64,000 nt of DNA from contig VZRN01003381.1 in assembly GCA_013397935.1 (NCBI GenBank), positions 467,874 through 531,873 on the forward strand, in the 5' to 3' direction. The translations under genes and the position numbers were made by a program. The DNA comes from Dasyornis broadbenti. Lineage: Eukaryota > Chordata > Aves > Passeriformes > Dasyornithidae. The notes beneath the pieces were generated by a model. It saw nothing but the letters and a program-made list of their open reading frames with translations, made no database searches and had not been told where the DNA came from. Numbering within the stretch: position 1 is the first letter of the stretch; every line of letters begins with the position of its first letter. Shown here in pieces: positions 43,101-56,300 of this stretch.

Positions 43101-46100
43101 ACGAGACCCCATGGCCGCCACAGCACACTCCCACAGGGCAAAGCAGGATGCTGATGCTCAGGAGAGCTGCCAAGGAGGGCTGCAGATCAGGCAAGATACA
43201 ACCTCTGCCATGAGGGCCGGTGAGATTGGACCAGTGAGGTCAGGTGCTCCAAGCCCCCTGGGGTCATCCTGCGAGTGCAGTGCTGGCAGCCCACCAGCAC
43301 CCAGGGACAGTGGTACCAACCTAATCTTCTCCTCCCACCCACTCCAAAATGCCCCCAAGCCGTGGCATTCATTAATTAAAAGCTCATTAGTAGTTATTCA
43401 TAGACATCAAGCAATTAGATGAAGGCACTGACAGATCTGAGCTGCTGTGTGGCAAGGAACGTCCCACGGCAAGGAATGTCTGTGCGGCAAGGAAGGTCCC
43501 ATGTCCCCAGTGCCTCGGCCACAGAGATGGCTCCAACGTGCGGCACAGACTAGGACAGTGAGAAGGGACTGACAAGCCTTTTTGGCACGCTGTTAAACCT
43601 TCTCTCCATCCTTTCTCCTCCCCCAGCAGCTCTCAGAGGTCACTGGAAACACTGCCTGCTCTGAGTTCCCAAAAATAGAGCATCCAGGTATGACCTTACC
43701 AGGTGAGGAGGGGACTGTGACCAAACCACAGCCAGTACTGAGATAGCAGCTGTGGCAGTAGGAGGGGAGCAGAAATGCAGGAAAAGCACATGGAAGTTTA
43801 ATGGGATCCAGGGGAAAAAACCATCTCACTGAGACGTTCCTGATCCACTGCAGGGGGAACAGGATGGGGCCTGGGGATCTGTCAGCCTCTGGCCAGAGCT
43901 GCCAGCACCATGCAGAGCAGGAGAATGGCTGGGCTGGCATCTGGGGGTGTCCAGCAGCCTCCCATCCTCTGCCCTTGAGCCACACAGGCAGGGACGAGAC
44001 CCTCGGAGCTCTCCACACAATGGCACCTGCTTGCAGCCATCCTGTGTCCCCCATCACCCAGCATGAACAGCTGGTGCACAGGGAGCTCCAGCAGCCGGTC
44101 ACATCCACGCTCTGGCTCCCTGCGGGAGATGCAGCAGCTCCCACGGGCACACAGTTCACACCCCTGGCTGGGCAGGATGAGCCAGAGCCCGTCACTGTGC
44201 CTGGCTCCTCCCCTCTGTCTGTGCGGCCCTTTCACTTGACAAAATATTTACATGAAATGGCAATTAGGCTCCCTGGATTTAATGAGAATTAACCACAGCA
44301 ACAGCACCGTGGCAGAACAGCTGCTGCCGAGCACCTCGAGCTTACGGGCCGGGTGGGCAGTGTCAGGGGGCCATGGCAGGGGAAGTGGCTGTACCATGCT
44401 CGCAGGGTCACCAGGGCCAGGACCACTGCCACCACCAAGGCCAGGGCCACCACCACTGCCAGGCCCAGTGTGGATGGAGGAGGAGGAAGGAATGATGGAG
44501 GATGACACAGGACTAATGGAAGATGATGCAAGGAAGGAGCAACTGCAGACCAGGAACCCAAAATGCTGCATTCCCAGAGTTCCCCTCTTCCCCGAGACCA
44601 GCTCCACTGCCTCACAAAGGGTTCCCAATGCACCCTCTGAGCTGGCAGGCACTTGTGCCTCACAGGCTGCCAGGGGGCTTTAGCAGCAGCCCCTAGGGTG
44701 CCAGCACACGGGACACAACAGGAGGGGTCCAAGCAAACCCAAGCAGGGGTGTGTGTGGCACTGTGAGTGTGCACTGGCACTGGGCTGGGATCCACCTGAG
44801 CAGCAGACAGGTGAGGTGGGCACCGAGGAGCACCAGGCTAGAGGTAGTCCGGAAGCAAACGCTCCATCCTCATTATAGGATTTTTAAAATACACAGACAG
44901 GATATTAGTGCTAAACAGGCGCTGTGACCCAGGGCAAACTATAAATCGTAGTATTTACAGACCCCTTCTTCCTCTTGTCCCACACACTCTTAATTTCCCT
45001 GGACTTACTGTTCATTTGAAGACATTTTGCTTTGGCATCTCAGCCTGTTGAGGTGTCAATGACCGAGCCCCTGGCTGCCACTGACCACCACAGTGCTCCT
45101 GTCATGCAGGGATACCAGACCCTCTGCTTCCTCCCACGCCGCGATGGAGAGATGCCCGCGATGCCAAGAAATGACACTTGCTGCTCTTCTGGGAGCACAG
45201 CCCTCGCCTGGCCCTTCCCAGCAGAGCTGGGGATGCCACCGTGCGGTGCCAGGACTGGCTGTCCCGGGCTGGCTGGCTCCATGAACCGCGTGGGACAGGG
45301 AATAGACACCCTGGAGTGCCAGTGCCCCATAGCCAGTGTGCTGTGGGAAGCTGTGCCTGGAGCTTCCATGGGAACTGGCACCCCACGCTGCCTGCGCCTG
45401 CTCAGCCGAGCTCTGTGATGCCATGCGGCGCCACCAGAACCACAAGCAGAAGCTTCGGTTTGCTCTTGCAGCTGTGGTGGGTAGTTAAGTCCCTGGGCAG
45501 AATTAGCACTGAGGCAGGAGGCTCTGCCAGCCCCAACGGGCTCTGGAGCCATGGCAGCACGGACATCCCTCATGACATAGCACCTAACACCTGAAAACTG
45601 CTTCCCTGAGAAACAATGAATTCGCATTATCCTCTTCCTGCTCCCCATAAGCTCCTTTCCCCACATCCCCCTTTGCCTGCCTCTGCTCATTCTGTTCCCT
45701 GCTCCCAAATCCAGGGGAGCACAACTCCCTGGAGCATGTAAGCCCCACCAGACTGCTGCAGCCCCCCGGCTCCTCGCCATCTCTGAGGGAGCAGGAGGGA
45801 CCAGGTGGAAGGAGCTGGTGCCCCTGGCTTTCAGTCTCAGCTGGTGGGCTGGGATGCCATGGGAAGACCCTCGGATGGTGTAGAGCCTGACACAGCCCAG
45901 TTCCTGCAGCTCTGGGGAGGGAGTGTAGCTGCATGGGGGACTGCTGGTTCCAGCCCCTTCCCCTCTGCTCACTGTCCCAGCCGCACCCAGACAGGGGCTC
46001 ACACGCACATTTGGTGTCCCAGCCCCAAGCGAAGGGCCTGGACAGACCCTGTCACATACCCTCCTCCCTGTCCCTGCACAAAGCTCTCGAGATGGCTGGG

Positions 46101-46925
46101 TAGGTCTCAGCCTGTCCCCCGCCAGCCATGACCTGTGTGCTCCACTAGTGCAGGGAGAGCTGAGCCCCCTGAACCTAACCCACCCCCTGGCCACATCCCT
46201 TGCTCTGGGCTCAGTAGGGGAACAAAACTATGCAGTGCCCCCAAGCCTCAAAGCCCCCTGAGCAGAGACTGCTGAGGAGGGACTTTCAGGTCCACCAGGG
46301 GATCTCAGCGTCCCCACGGTAGCTTCCCTTCAGCAGCCTCAGGAACTTCAGGCCTGGGATAAAATGTGGGGGCTGCCCCACAAGCACCTGTCAGGATCCT
46401 GGCTGGGCACCCATGGGGTGCAGACCGCATGAGAGGTGGCTGCTGTTTCACACAAACCCGTCACCTGAACATCCCACTATCACCACAGACCCATGCCCTC
46501 CCACAGGACAGCCCTGGGGAGGCACCAGAGCCCACCAGTGACCACCAAGGTACAGCTGGGGCAAGGGTTTGGTGCTGGACAGAGGAGGCAGCTTCTGCCC
46601 GTGGCCAGCACTGCATGGGGCTTGGACAGAGCAGTGCAGAGGCTGGGGGCTGTTGGGGGTACTCTCAGCACGGACGAGGCCGCGGTGTCCAGGCAGGGAC
46701 CCATGTCCACTGCCCTGTTCCTTCCCAATGCCAGGCCTGTCGCCAGCACTGCAGCCTGTCCCCTGCCCGCTGCTGCCAGCCATGGGCACTGAGCGTCTGA
46801 CCAGAGGGGGAAGCTCTCCCTGGACAGTGGCACAGCCAGGGAGTGGCAACGGTGCAAAACCACCCCAATCCTGAGCGAAATCCCAGCAGAGAGGAAGGGA
46901 AGTGCCCACCCTTGGCGGCAGTACC
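40145..46925 (-). other. RBFOX3: RBFOX3 5' intronic region, segment 2
   Basis: No supported exon of another gene on either strand. Frames of more than 300 codons (for example 40606-41625 and 45040-46194, minus) have no domain or family similarity. AT-rich islands lie at 42095-42260, 43360-43430, 44225-44300 and 44860-45020. A minus-strand donor GCG|GTGAGT at 40421 follows a short ATG frame but is unsupported. Confidence 0.5.
43450..43502. repeat. three-copy 18-bp tandem repeat
   Basis: Three copies of GGCAAGGAAnGTC with spacers, at about 43451, 43469 and 43487, with a period of 18 bases. Confidence 0.7.
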
Positions 46926-46939
46926 TACCCAAAAATACA

Positions 46940-47230
46940 TCATCATGTCAGCGGCGGGGGCTGAGGCGCTCTGCGGGGTCGGTGGGAGGGCGATGGGCTG
47001 CTCCCGACGCTGGCTGCACTGGCCACCACTCCTCCTGGGTGGGCTCTGTCCCCTCCAGCTGTCCGGCTCCAGCGCTGAGGGCCAGCGGTCCCGGAGCCCT
47101 ATGCACTCACCTCCCTCCCTCGCGGCGTGAGCGCTTGCCGCGGTTCAGAGCCAGCGTCCAGCCTCTGACATACTGCTGTGGGAGGGCAGGGGCCGGACGG
47201 CGGCCATGGGGCAGCCCCGGTGGGCAGTGT
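46940..47230 (-). promoter_or_regulatory. RBFOX3: minor CpG-rich block
   Basis: A local rise in CpG in an otherwise CpG-poor intron, containing the candidate exon 47111-47175. A second weak donor (TTTTTGG|GTAGGT) is at 46928. Confidence 0.35.
47111..47175 (-). other. RBFOX3: candidate 5' UTR exon of RBFOX3 (65 nt)
   Basis: Flanked by a good acceptor (CCCCTGCCCTCCCACAG ending at 47176) and a strong donor (GGGAG|GTGAGT) on the minus strand. Its phase does not match the shared exon, so it would be non-coding, in keeping with the several short 5' UTR exons of mammalian RBFOX3. Confidence 0.35.
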
Positions 47231-50200
47231 CTTATCCACCCCAGGGAAAAATGGGAGAGGAAGAAAAAAAATAAATCCTCTCCAGTGTCTTCGAAGAGCA
47301 AAGGGAAGGGCGAGCGTGTGAGGGGACGCCAGCCCCAGGGGTGAGAGGAGTGCTGGGGAGGGTGTCCGGGAGCAGGCTGGGCGTTGGGGGCCACGGCAGC
47401 GGCAGTGTGGGCGCTCACTGGTGCAGCGTGGGCTCCCGCTGACACTCCGAGGAGCCGATGTCCTGCCTCAGCATTTTTCAAGCTACCCTGTCAATAAGGG
47501 AATCCGCTGCTCACAGTTAACCTGCGAGGTGCCAGCCAGCTCCTGGCCCCCACCAGCCACAGCAGATTCCATAAACCCCTGCTCCCATTGCTGCTCCTGG
47601 TGGGCAGGGACGCTCAGCCATGGTCTGGCAGGTCCTACTGGGATGGTCTGTCCTGGGAGGCCCAGCATCTCCCCCTTTTCTGGGAGCAGCCGAGCAGTGG
47701 CCTGAGGGAGACAGAGCCAGCAGCCCCATGTGCAATGGGGAGCAATGGGGACAGTCCCTGCAGCCCGGGACATGGCCACCATGGACTGCACAAGAGGGCA
47801 CCCAGAAATCCCCTCCCATGCCAGGGCAGCCCCTTGTCCCTGAAGGCCCAGCACTGGCCCCCCAGCAGACCCCACGACAAAGCAGCAGGACTGGTTGAGA
47901 TCCCATAGGGGACACAGCGAAGAGCTCGCCACTGGGTGGGCCATGGGGATAAGTCAAGGGGTCCTGGACACGAACCCCAGCCACCCCTGGCACACAGTGC
48001 AGGCTCGGCAGCTGGGCAGTGCTGCTCCTCAGGCACTAAATCTCTGTCCTCCCGGGGCACGGCGCAGTGGAAGGAGCAAGGGGACCATGAGCACTGAACC
48101 AGGAGTGGTAGTGAGGGAATAAATAAGGATAAGGGAAGCAGAGGAGTGAGGGGGGCAGCAGATCGGTCTCCAGGGCCCAGCTGGCTCTGACATCTCCAGC
48201 CCCATAATCATATTCAGAGCAGCACCAGGCTGGAGGCAGCTCTCCTCCAGCACGGCAATAAACGAGAGCAACACTCTCAATAATTCAGCACCAGGAGAGG
48301 GTGATAAAGCAGCAGAGGCACCACTGCAGGCAGCTGGGGTGGGGGGCTCTCCGCTCCCTCTTATATCTCAATGATATATCTCAACCCTTTCGCCTCTGTG
48401 CCTTTCAAATGCAGCCCCAGCTGCAACCTGGGGTGCTCCCCAGCCTGCCAGACCCCCCAGCCCAGCTGTGTGGGACAGACAGAGGGGCCCAGTGCAGCAG
48501 AACGAAACCCCTCCATCACCAGGCGACAAAACCTGAGGGGTCACCGGACAGGGCGCAGAACCATCCCGGAGCCAGGGCAGCGGCAGCAGCAGGAGCACCT
48601 CCCCAGCTCTCTTCCCAGCACCATTCCACCCTCTCGCACTGCAGCCCTGCGCACCCGCACAAACAGAGCCCGGAGCCCCTGTGCCGCATCCCTAACCTCC
48701 CACTGAGACCGGGCACGGGGCAGCTGAGCCGCAGGACACCCACCCTGCTGCCCTCCCCTCTGCCGTGGACACATCTCTCCAGACACAACCAGTGGCCACA
48801 GCCCAGCGCGTTGCGGCACCCACAGAGCCCTGCAGTCCCAGGACTGATCCGTGACCTCCGGCCCCACACACAGCCAGACACTGGGAGAGAGCAAAGCTCT
48901 TGCCTCAGCACAGGAAATGAACAACCAAGACATCAGTAACAACAAGAGTGCCAGAGGTGGGAGCAGCCCTGGCCCCACAGCCCTCACTGCTGCTGCTGCT
49001 GACCAGCACGTGCCCCCCAGGCTCACAGCCACAGCCCAGCCTTTGTCCCATTCCTCCTGGCTTGGGCTGCCTGCGAGCCCTGCTCCCACTCCAGCCTTTC
49101 TGCTCCTTCTGCTAGCTCTTTTTCCACATTTCCCACGACATCTCAGGACCCTTCCAGACCACAGTCTCCTCCCAGCAGGTCACGTCCATCCTTGTCCTGC
49201 AGGTACCAAGGATGGGAGTGTTCCCCTGCCTGATACCTCTTCATTGTTTTGCATGTTGGCAGCTCGTGGAGCACAGTGCCACTGCCTTGCTCCCCATAAC
49301 GCCCTGGTCCCACTGGCACCCTCAGCCCATGCCAGGGCCCTGAGCAATGGATGCACCAGACTCATCCTCTCCAGCCCCTTGGCTTTCTTTTTTCCTCAGT
49401 TTGACTGACTTTTATGGTGGAGCACAGGTTGTGCTGTACTCAGTGGGATGGCCCTGGAGGGGCTGAGGTGTCCCCTCCATGATGGGATGCTCCTACTGCT
49501 GTGAAGCCCAGCAGTGTGAGGGTAGGACAGGAAGGAGCCATCCACACCTGACCAGCAGGCACTGGGCTGGCAGAGGGCATCTGGTCTGGCCCACCTTCAA
49601 CACACACCAGCCATCACCTGCCTCAGCCCGGGGACGCTGTGAGCTGTTCTGACACCTCCCAGAACCTTGGCAGCAAACATCTGTGGTGGGCACCTGCCAG
49701 GTCAGGGCCAGAATGGCGCTGTGGGCTGCTGCCCCCTGCCCAGTAAGGGCAGGATCCCCTCAAGAGTCTTCCCCAGGCTCCTAGGAGCCGCACAGAGCAC
49801 AGACAGACAGACAACAAGTCAGCACACATGGACACTCACAGGCACATCAGTCTCAGCTCTCCTCACGCAGGATTCGCGCCGTCACATCACACCTGCGTGG
49901 GGGCTCAGCACCCGGGGGAGCCAGGGGCCGCTGGCAGAGGGGAGCGGGCAGCCATCCTCCCGTCCCTCCCCCGTGCATGGCTCTGTGCCCACCAGCCCCT
50001 GTCTGATCCCTGTGCCATGGGCTGAGGGTGCTGCCCTGCCCCAGTCGGCCCCGCACCAAGCACCCATGGCCAGCCCCGCACATGCAGGTTTAGCGTGCAG
50101 CAGGGACCCCGGGAGCAGCCAAGGCAGAGCCCAACGCAGCCTTTGGGACCTGAACCCTCCGTACCTTTTATTCAGCCCAGCTCCTCCCGTGGTGCTCACG

Positions 50201-52219
50201 CTGGGTTCTCTAGAAAAGACAGGAAAGAGGAGTACGAATTAAAATCAATGATCATCATCACTAACCTGTTACAGTCAATGCCATCTGCTCATCGACTGCA
50301 CAGTGTTGGGATATGAGCACAGACATGAGCGTTATTCCCCCAGTACTGGGAAGCCTGTGCTGGTCAGGAGCTGGTGGCCAGGCCAGGGGCTCAGCCCAGG
50401 GCGGTCAAGCAGCATCACCACCAGCACAGTGCCCAGGGTGATGGCACAGGACACCTCCCCCATCCCTTCAGCTCCACCAGTGCACCTGGGACCCAACCCA
50501 GCTCCCACAGACCATGGACCCCTTCCTCGGCTCCCCCAGAAGCGTGCAAGTGCAGCCCCACACACACCCATGGGCTGGGACAGGGCACAGCTGTCATCAA
50601 AGTGCTGGCTGCACAGCTGGGTCAGTGTGTCCCAAATCTTCTGCCCACCCCAGCACAGTGACACGCTCCTGTGAGGAGTGATCCCTGTGGCACACAGCTC
50701 CGCTGCTGTCCTGGCTCTGGGCACTTCTTGGAAATTAAGCCAAATTTCAAAGAAAACTTCCTGAAAGCTGCACTTCAACTAATTGGCTTTCTTAGTGTGG
50801 CCAACGCAAACATTCATCAATCATGTTAGACCCTCAGAAATAATGAGAAAGGCTGATGCATCCCAGGAGTGGTTAGAGTGAGGGGGGTGGCTGTGTGTGT
50901 CTGTATCTGCTGCTTTGGAGGCCTGGAAGTGTTGGGTCCCAGCTGCCCAGGAGCTCCACTCCCAACCACTGGAGCTGCGATGCTCAGCCCCGCACTGCAG
51001 GAGCAGCACCCCAAAATGAGGGTGCCGAGTGTGGGTGCAGGCACCCTGTGCCTGGATGCTGCTCTAAGCTCATGGCCAATCCCAGTGAGCACATGGCCCA
51101 TGGAGGGTCCAGAGGCCCCTCCAGTGGCAGCTCAGGATGCACGGAGACTGTTCCCAGGCACTTGTGTTAGCAAACATGGTTCTCAGCCGCGCAGCAGGAT
51201 AATCAGTTATGGTAATTCCTGCCTCAATGAATCAGATTCATGGAGGAGCACAGCTCATTAGGCTAGTGCTGACTTCCATTAGCGCTCTTACGATAAAAAC
51301 CCTCCAAACACTCTAGTCAGGCTGGGGGTCTCCCCTGCCCCCAGGCCAGGGCAGGCCCAGCTGTGAGATGTGGGTGTCCTAAAAAAGCTGGCTGGGAACT
51401 CCCTGGCTCCCAGCAGCGTGGGGACACCCCTGCTCCCGTAGGCCCGGCAGAGCTGCCGCCCCCCAGCCACCACTCCTGAGCTCTTCCATAGCCTCGCCAA
51501 GGAAGCGCCCACCAGGATCCCGGCTGGGATCAGGAGACGGCACTGCAGGCCCAGAGCGCTCCAGCAGCAGTGCTGGGAGTGCTGGGAGCCCAGCCTGCCT
51601 GTTCTGCAATGAATAATTGATGCCGCACGCTCCTGGGGGAGGCTCAGCGATGGGTAACGCCGCATTTCCCAAACACATTTCCCAAGGAAGGCGCCTTCTG
51701 AGAAGCTCCCCACAGCAATGTGGGGCCCAGCAGCCAGGATGTGCCTCAGCTGGGATGTGCCATGCGTGCTGGCACAGACAGGGAATTGCCAAGCCCAGCT
51801 CCAGCCCAGGCAGAAATCTCTGGTGGTCCCGGCACCACAGGGAGTGGGGATGCTCAGCCAGAGCCTCCCTGTCCGCATGCGCCAAAGCGGGAGAGAGAAA
51901 CCCCTGGCAGAGCATTGATGGCAGGTAGGCAGGAGCAGCCCTGGACGTTACTGGGGTGATCTTGCTCCAGTCCCTGCTTTTCTGGCAGAGGTCAGGGCTG
52001 ACCGACTCTAGCTGGAGCCTTGAAAAGCCTCAAAGGGACCTGCTGCCAGAACACGCAACCCCAACCCAGCTAAAACCACCCGGATGTGAATCAGGGGGTC
52101 TGCACAAGAAATGCAGCCTGGGTCACCCAGCTGCACAGATCCCATGAAAGCTGCACCTCAACACCCCCACATCACTGTGCTGCAACCAGAGGCAGGCCTG
52201 GCTCTGATCTGCCGGGAAA

Positions 52220-52506
52220 CTTCTTGGTAGTTTCTCAAAGTACATTTTAACCCCCGTTCCCTCTACCAAAAATCCTAAATTAATTTTGCTTTTAATTAAA
52301 TTCATTAGCAAAGATTATCTGGCTGAGGAACAATAATGTCCCGCCCCTCCCCCCACAGCCCTCTCTATTTATATCCCCATATACAGAACAGCAGCGAATA
52401 TTTCTTTATGGGCCATTAAAGGTTTAATGTTTAATTTATAACCACCTTCTCCGGCGGGCGGGATGGCCAGGCACAATGTCAACATTTTTAATTAAATGAG
52501 AAGGGA
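52220..52506. promoter_or_regulatory. strong conserved-element (enhancer) candidate
   Basis: A 290-base AT-rich block with two perfect TTAATTAA sites (52292-52299 and 52488-52495), a MEF2-like CTATTTATAT (52365-52374), AACAAT (SOX-like) and several CATTA/ATTAG cores. The block has sharp GC-rich borders on both sides. Confidence 0.45.
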
Positions 52507-52529
52507 TTTTTTTTTTTTTTTTTTTTTTT
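52507..52529. repeat. poly(T) tract, 23 bases
   Basis: An uninterrupted run of 23 T on plus (A on minus). No retroposed body or target-site duplication was recognised beside it. Confidence 0.95.
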
Positions 52530-55500
52530 AGCTAAGGAATATAAAACATCCCGTTCCCAGCAGCGTTGGAGACAGGGGCTGGGGCAGAGGCTGGCTCCTG
52601 CACAGCAGCTCTTGGGACATTTCCCCACTGTCCTGCTCTGCCCATGGCCAATCCAGGGCCCTTCCATGCTGCCGGCCATGAGCTGAGGCATGAGATGCTC
52701 AGGCAGGGCCCAGAGGAGCCCTGGTGGGGTGGGTGAGGGATCATCATCAGGACAGCTCTAGGACGGCTCAGGAGAGTCCTCCAACCAGCAGCTCAGGTCT
52801 GGAAAGAGCAGTCCCAGCCTGAGGACAGGGACAACACATGGCACTGCTCCCCACTTTGGGAATCTCCTTCCTGATACAGCTGTGGGGCCCGGCAGGGTCG
52901 CAGCACAGGGCTGAGCGCCAGCTCCTGTGCAGGTCCCCCAGGGCAGAGGCGAGTGCGGCACCGCGACACCGGGCACGGCCCAAGCCAACATCGCTGGTCA
53001 CCAAATGCTGCCTGAGTACCAGCTGTGAACCTCCCAACCGAAATCCTTCCAGCAACTTCTGCTGGTCGCTGGCACCTCCTCCCGCCCGCTGACTGCGGCT
53101 CCTGTGGCATCACCACCTCCTTCCTGCCGGCGAGGAGATCAAAGTGCTGCCAACGCCTGAGTCGTTCATGGAACCCACCGGCAGAGCCGCATGGCACCCG
53201 CTGGCACAGCGGGCACCGCCGGAGGAGTCTGATGCTCCTGGCTCATCCCACGGGCATCCCTCCCACAGCCCCTCATCCCACCCCTCCAGACACGGTGCAC
53301 AGGAGCTACAGGGGAGCGTGCCCCGCTGTGCTGCCAGCAGCGACAGCCTCAGCAGGACAGTGCAGTCCTTCCTGCCTGGACAGCGGTGAGGGGTGGCTTG
53401 GAGCAGGCAGGTTGCCATTAATGGAGTATTTTATCTTACAGGAGAGATGAAACCTCTGTACAGAGAAGTGCAAAAGTGCTGAATCAGCAGCTAGCTGGGG
53501 GTGGCAGGTTCAGCCATGAGCGTTTGGCTCCAGCACAGCCCGTCAGCGCTTCATCCTCCTGCATCTGCACTCTGCCAGACATTGCCAGTCCTGAGCACAC
53601 TCCACACACCCTGTTCCCTGCCCTGGCGAGTGCCAGGATGGCTGCAAGAGCCACAGGCAGCCCCAGTCCCCTCACACTGCGTGGCAGCCCCAGCCAGCCC
53701 TGTGCTGCGCTAACAGACACCGAGTTGGCGGCATTGCCGTTGAGCTGCCTTCCTCCCTCCCTTGTCATCCTCTGCACAGCATGGATGGGTTGGCAGGAGG
53801 TGTCCCAGCACAGCTGCCATGTCCACAGCAGGATTCCAGGGCACAGCCCTTAGCCAGCAGGTCCCCAGCCCATCCCTTTTCACAGGCTCTGCTCCCACCC
53901 ACAGCACAACAGGGCCCCTCACAAAGCCATGTTCCTGCTCCCGTGGGCATGACTCTCGTGCCCGGCATTGGCTGTGTTGGCTCCAAAGCCAAGGAGGAGG
54001 CAGAGCGGTCACTCGCTGCCCACGCGCCCACACGCGTGTGCTCACGGGAGCGGGCGTGCAAGGGCCGGCTGCAGGGAGCCGGCAACGGAGCAGGGATGGC
54101 ACTGTGCCGCTCACTAAAAGCATGAGTGTCACTAAATCAATAATTCATTTACTTTAATGAGATAAGTACTTGGAAAACTAATTGCAAACCTGCTCCATTT
54201 ACTCCAACCCGTTATAGCCTTTAATGTAAATGGCAGGAATGGTGCTGGAGGAAGGAGAAGGGCTTTGGGTGGAAGATGGTGTCGTCCTCCCCTTCTTCTA
54301 AACAAGAGAAATATCAGTCATCAACTGGGATAGCAGAAGCCAAGGGAGCCAGTGGAATCACCATGTGGAAGTGCTGATGGCAGAATCACTGCATGGAAGC
54401 ACTGACAGCAGAGCAACGGGAACACCCAACCTCCTCCCTGGAGTCACTACCATCCCTCTGCCCATGCTGCCACCACAGAGGGGTCTGCCAAGCCAGGATG
54501 GGCCTTCACTCTTCCCCTGTGCCACAGACCCCCATCTGGAGCCCTGCTGGCTGAGCACCCGCTGCAGGTGGTCACTGGAATGACCCGTCGCTCTTTGTCA
54601 CAAACCCACGGTCGTATCTCTGGCACAGCATCCCCCAGCGCCGGCACCTGCCAGCTCTTCTGCCTCAGCTGGCGCTGCCCCTTCCCACCCCTCCAGCCCC
54701 TGTCAGCCCCCACGTGCCTGAGGAGCCAGAGTGGGCAGGGGCATCCTGCCAGGCCCTGGCACTTTCCTGAAAAGGAGCTGTGTGTCCCGGCAGCGATGCT
54801 GCCTCGTTCCTGAACCGCAGCCGGACCAGGAGCTGGGTGCCAAGGGCTCACTTCTCGCTTGCTGGAGCAAATGGCAGGTCATAAAAAGGAACCGTGACAG
54901 GAGAGAAAATGTTCCAGAGTCCACAAAGACCAGTCCAGGGTAAATCCATCTGCTCAGCAATTTAGCTAGAAAGTACTTTCCAATCATCCATGCTGTAGGT
55001 CCTTCATCCCCAGCTGGTGGCTCCGGTCAGGGCCTTTCCCGCTCTGGCAGTTCTCATGGGGGTTGTGGTGCTTGGTGATGCCACAGCACCTCCACTGGGG
55101 AGGGGCCACAGCTTGGGGAGGAGTCTCACCATCCCTTGCAGAGGGTTTGACAGTGGCACCGGCTGTGGGGACTCTTGTCCAAGCTGTTGGCTCACTCAGA
55201 AGAGCACATCATCCTTCCCAGGCCCCATATCCATGGCACCACTTGCAGGATGCAGGAGGGCTCCCAGGGAGCACAGATCCCTCCTAGAGCTCCATGGCTC
55301 AGCCCTTGCGCTTCCCATGGGCAGCAGCAGGGAGGCTGCCCTGGGAGCGGTGCACAAGGAGAGCTGGGATAATCCTACCTGGCTGAGGACTCCATGGCTC
55401 AGCCTTGCACAGCTGCTGCAGAGATCTCCCTGCAGGCATCCCTGAATCCCACCTCAGCCTCTTCTGCCTCACAGAAAATCAATGGCAAGCATCTCAATTA

Positions 55501-56139
55501 ATCACACCAGGGGCAAATTGATTAGGAGCCTAAATAAGGTCAACATGGTTGTCTGCTTATAGGGTGGGACCCCTTAATCATCATTTTATCTGCAACGGGC
55601 TGCGGAACCGGCAATCACAGCAGCTCAGGAGCACAGAGGGATCTGCACTGAACTCCTGCAGCTGGGAGGGCCAGTGGCACCAGAGCCATGGCTCTGCCAT
55701 AAGAAGCTGCATTCCAGCACATGGCAGCCACCAGGTACAGGCAACTGGGAGTGGGGACAGTGAGAGCCCCAGGCAGAGACCCCAGGGCCCGTCTGTCACC
55801 TCCAGCTCCAAGAGCGACAAAAGCAGCAAAGCACTGCTCTGGGTACAGACCATCCCTCTGACCCCAAACCAGCTGCGGGGTTCCTTTGGCTTCTACTGTC
55901 CCAGCTGATGACTGATATTTCTCTTTCTTAGAAGACACCATCTCCCACCCAAAAGTCCTTCCCCTTCCTCCAGCAGCATTCCTGCTGTTTACATTAAAGG
56001 CTGTGGCTGGGCTGGGGTGAGGGACAGAGCCGTGATTGCTCCTCTGGTCCCCACAACCCCTGAGTGCTGCCCATGTCCTCCCCGGCACTGGGCACCCCTC
56101 ACCTTGCTCACCCACCTGCTGCTGCCCCAGCCACCCGCC

Positions 56140-56300
56140 ACCCCCTTTTGTTGTAAATACCCGTATAAATATTATAATTTGGTTTAATATTTAATACAGT
56201 CAGGTTAAATAAGCATTCCCAGCCCCATAAATAATCATTAACGGAGGATTCTAATTGTGCTGTTGGGATGCAGCTTCATGACTTATTTAGCGGGCAGACG
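56140..56300. promoter_or_regulatory. conserved-element (enhancer) candidate
   Basis: Contains GTATAAATATTATAATTTGG, TTTAATATTTAATAC, CATAAATAATCATTAA (PBX/HOX-like) and TGACTTATTTA, in a region bordered by GC-rich sequence. Confidence 0.4.

Noticed and set aside
45040..46194. 384-codon open frame, minus strand
   Set aside because: No domain, no family resemblance and no codon-like composition. GC-rich DNA lacks stop codons, and overlapping frames of similar length occur on the other strand.
46929..46946. Six-codon frame MMMYFW ending at TTTTTGG|GTAGGT, in phase with the shared RBFOX3 exon
   Set aside because: Very short, weak donor context and no supporting features beyond minor CpG content.
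52507..52529. Poly(T) as the tail of a retroposed element
   Set aside because: No retroposed body, target-site duplication or recognisable SINE/LINE sequence on either side.
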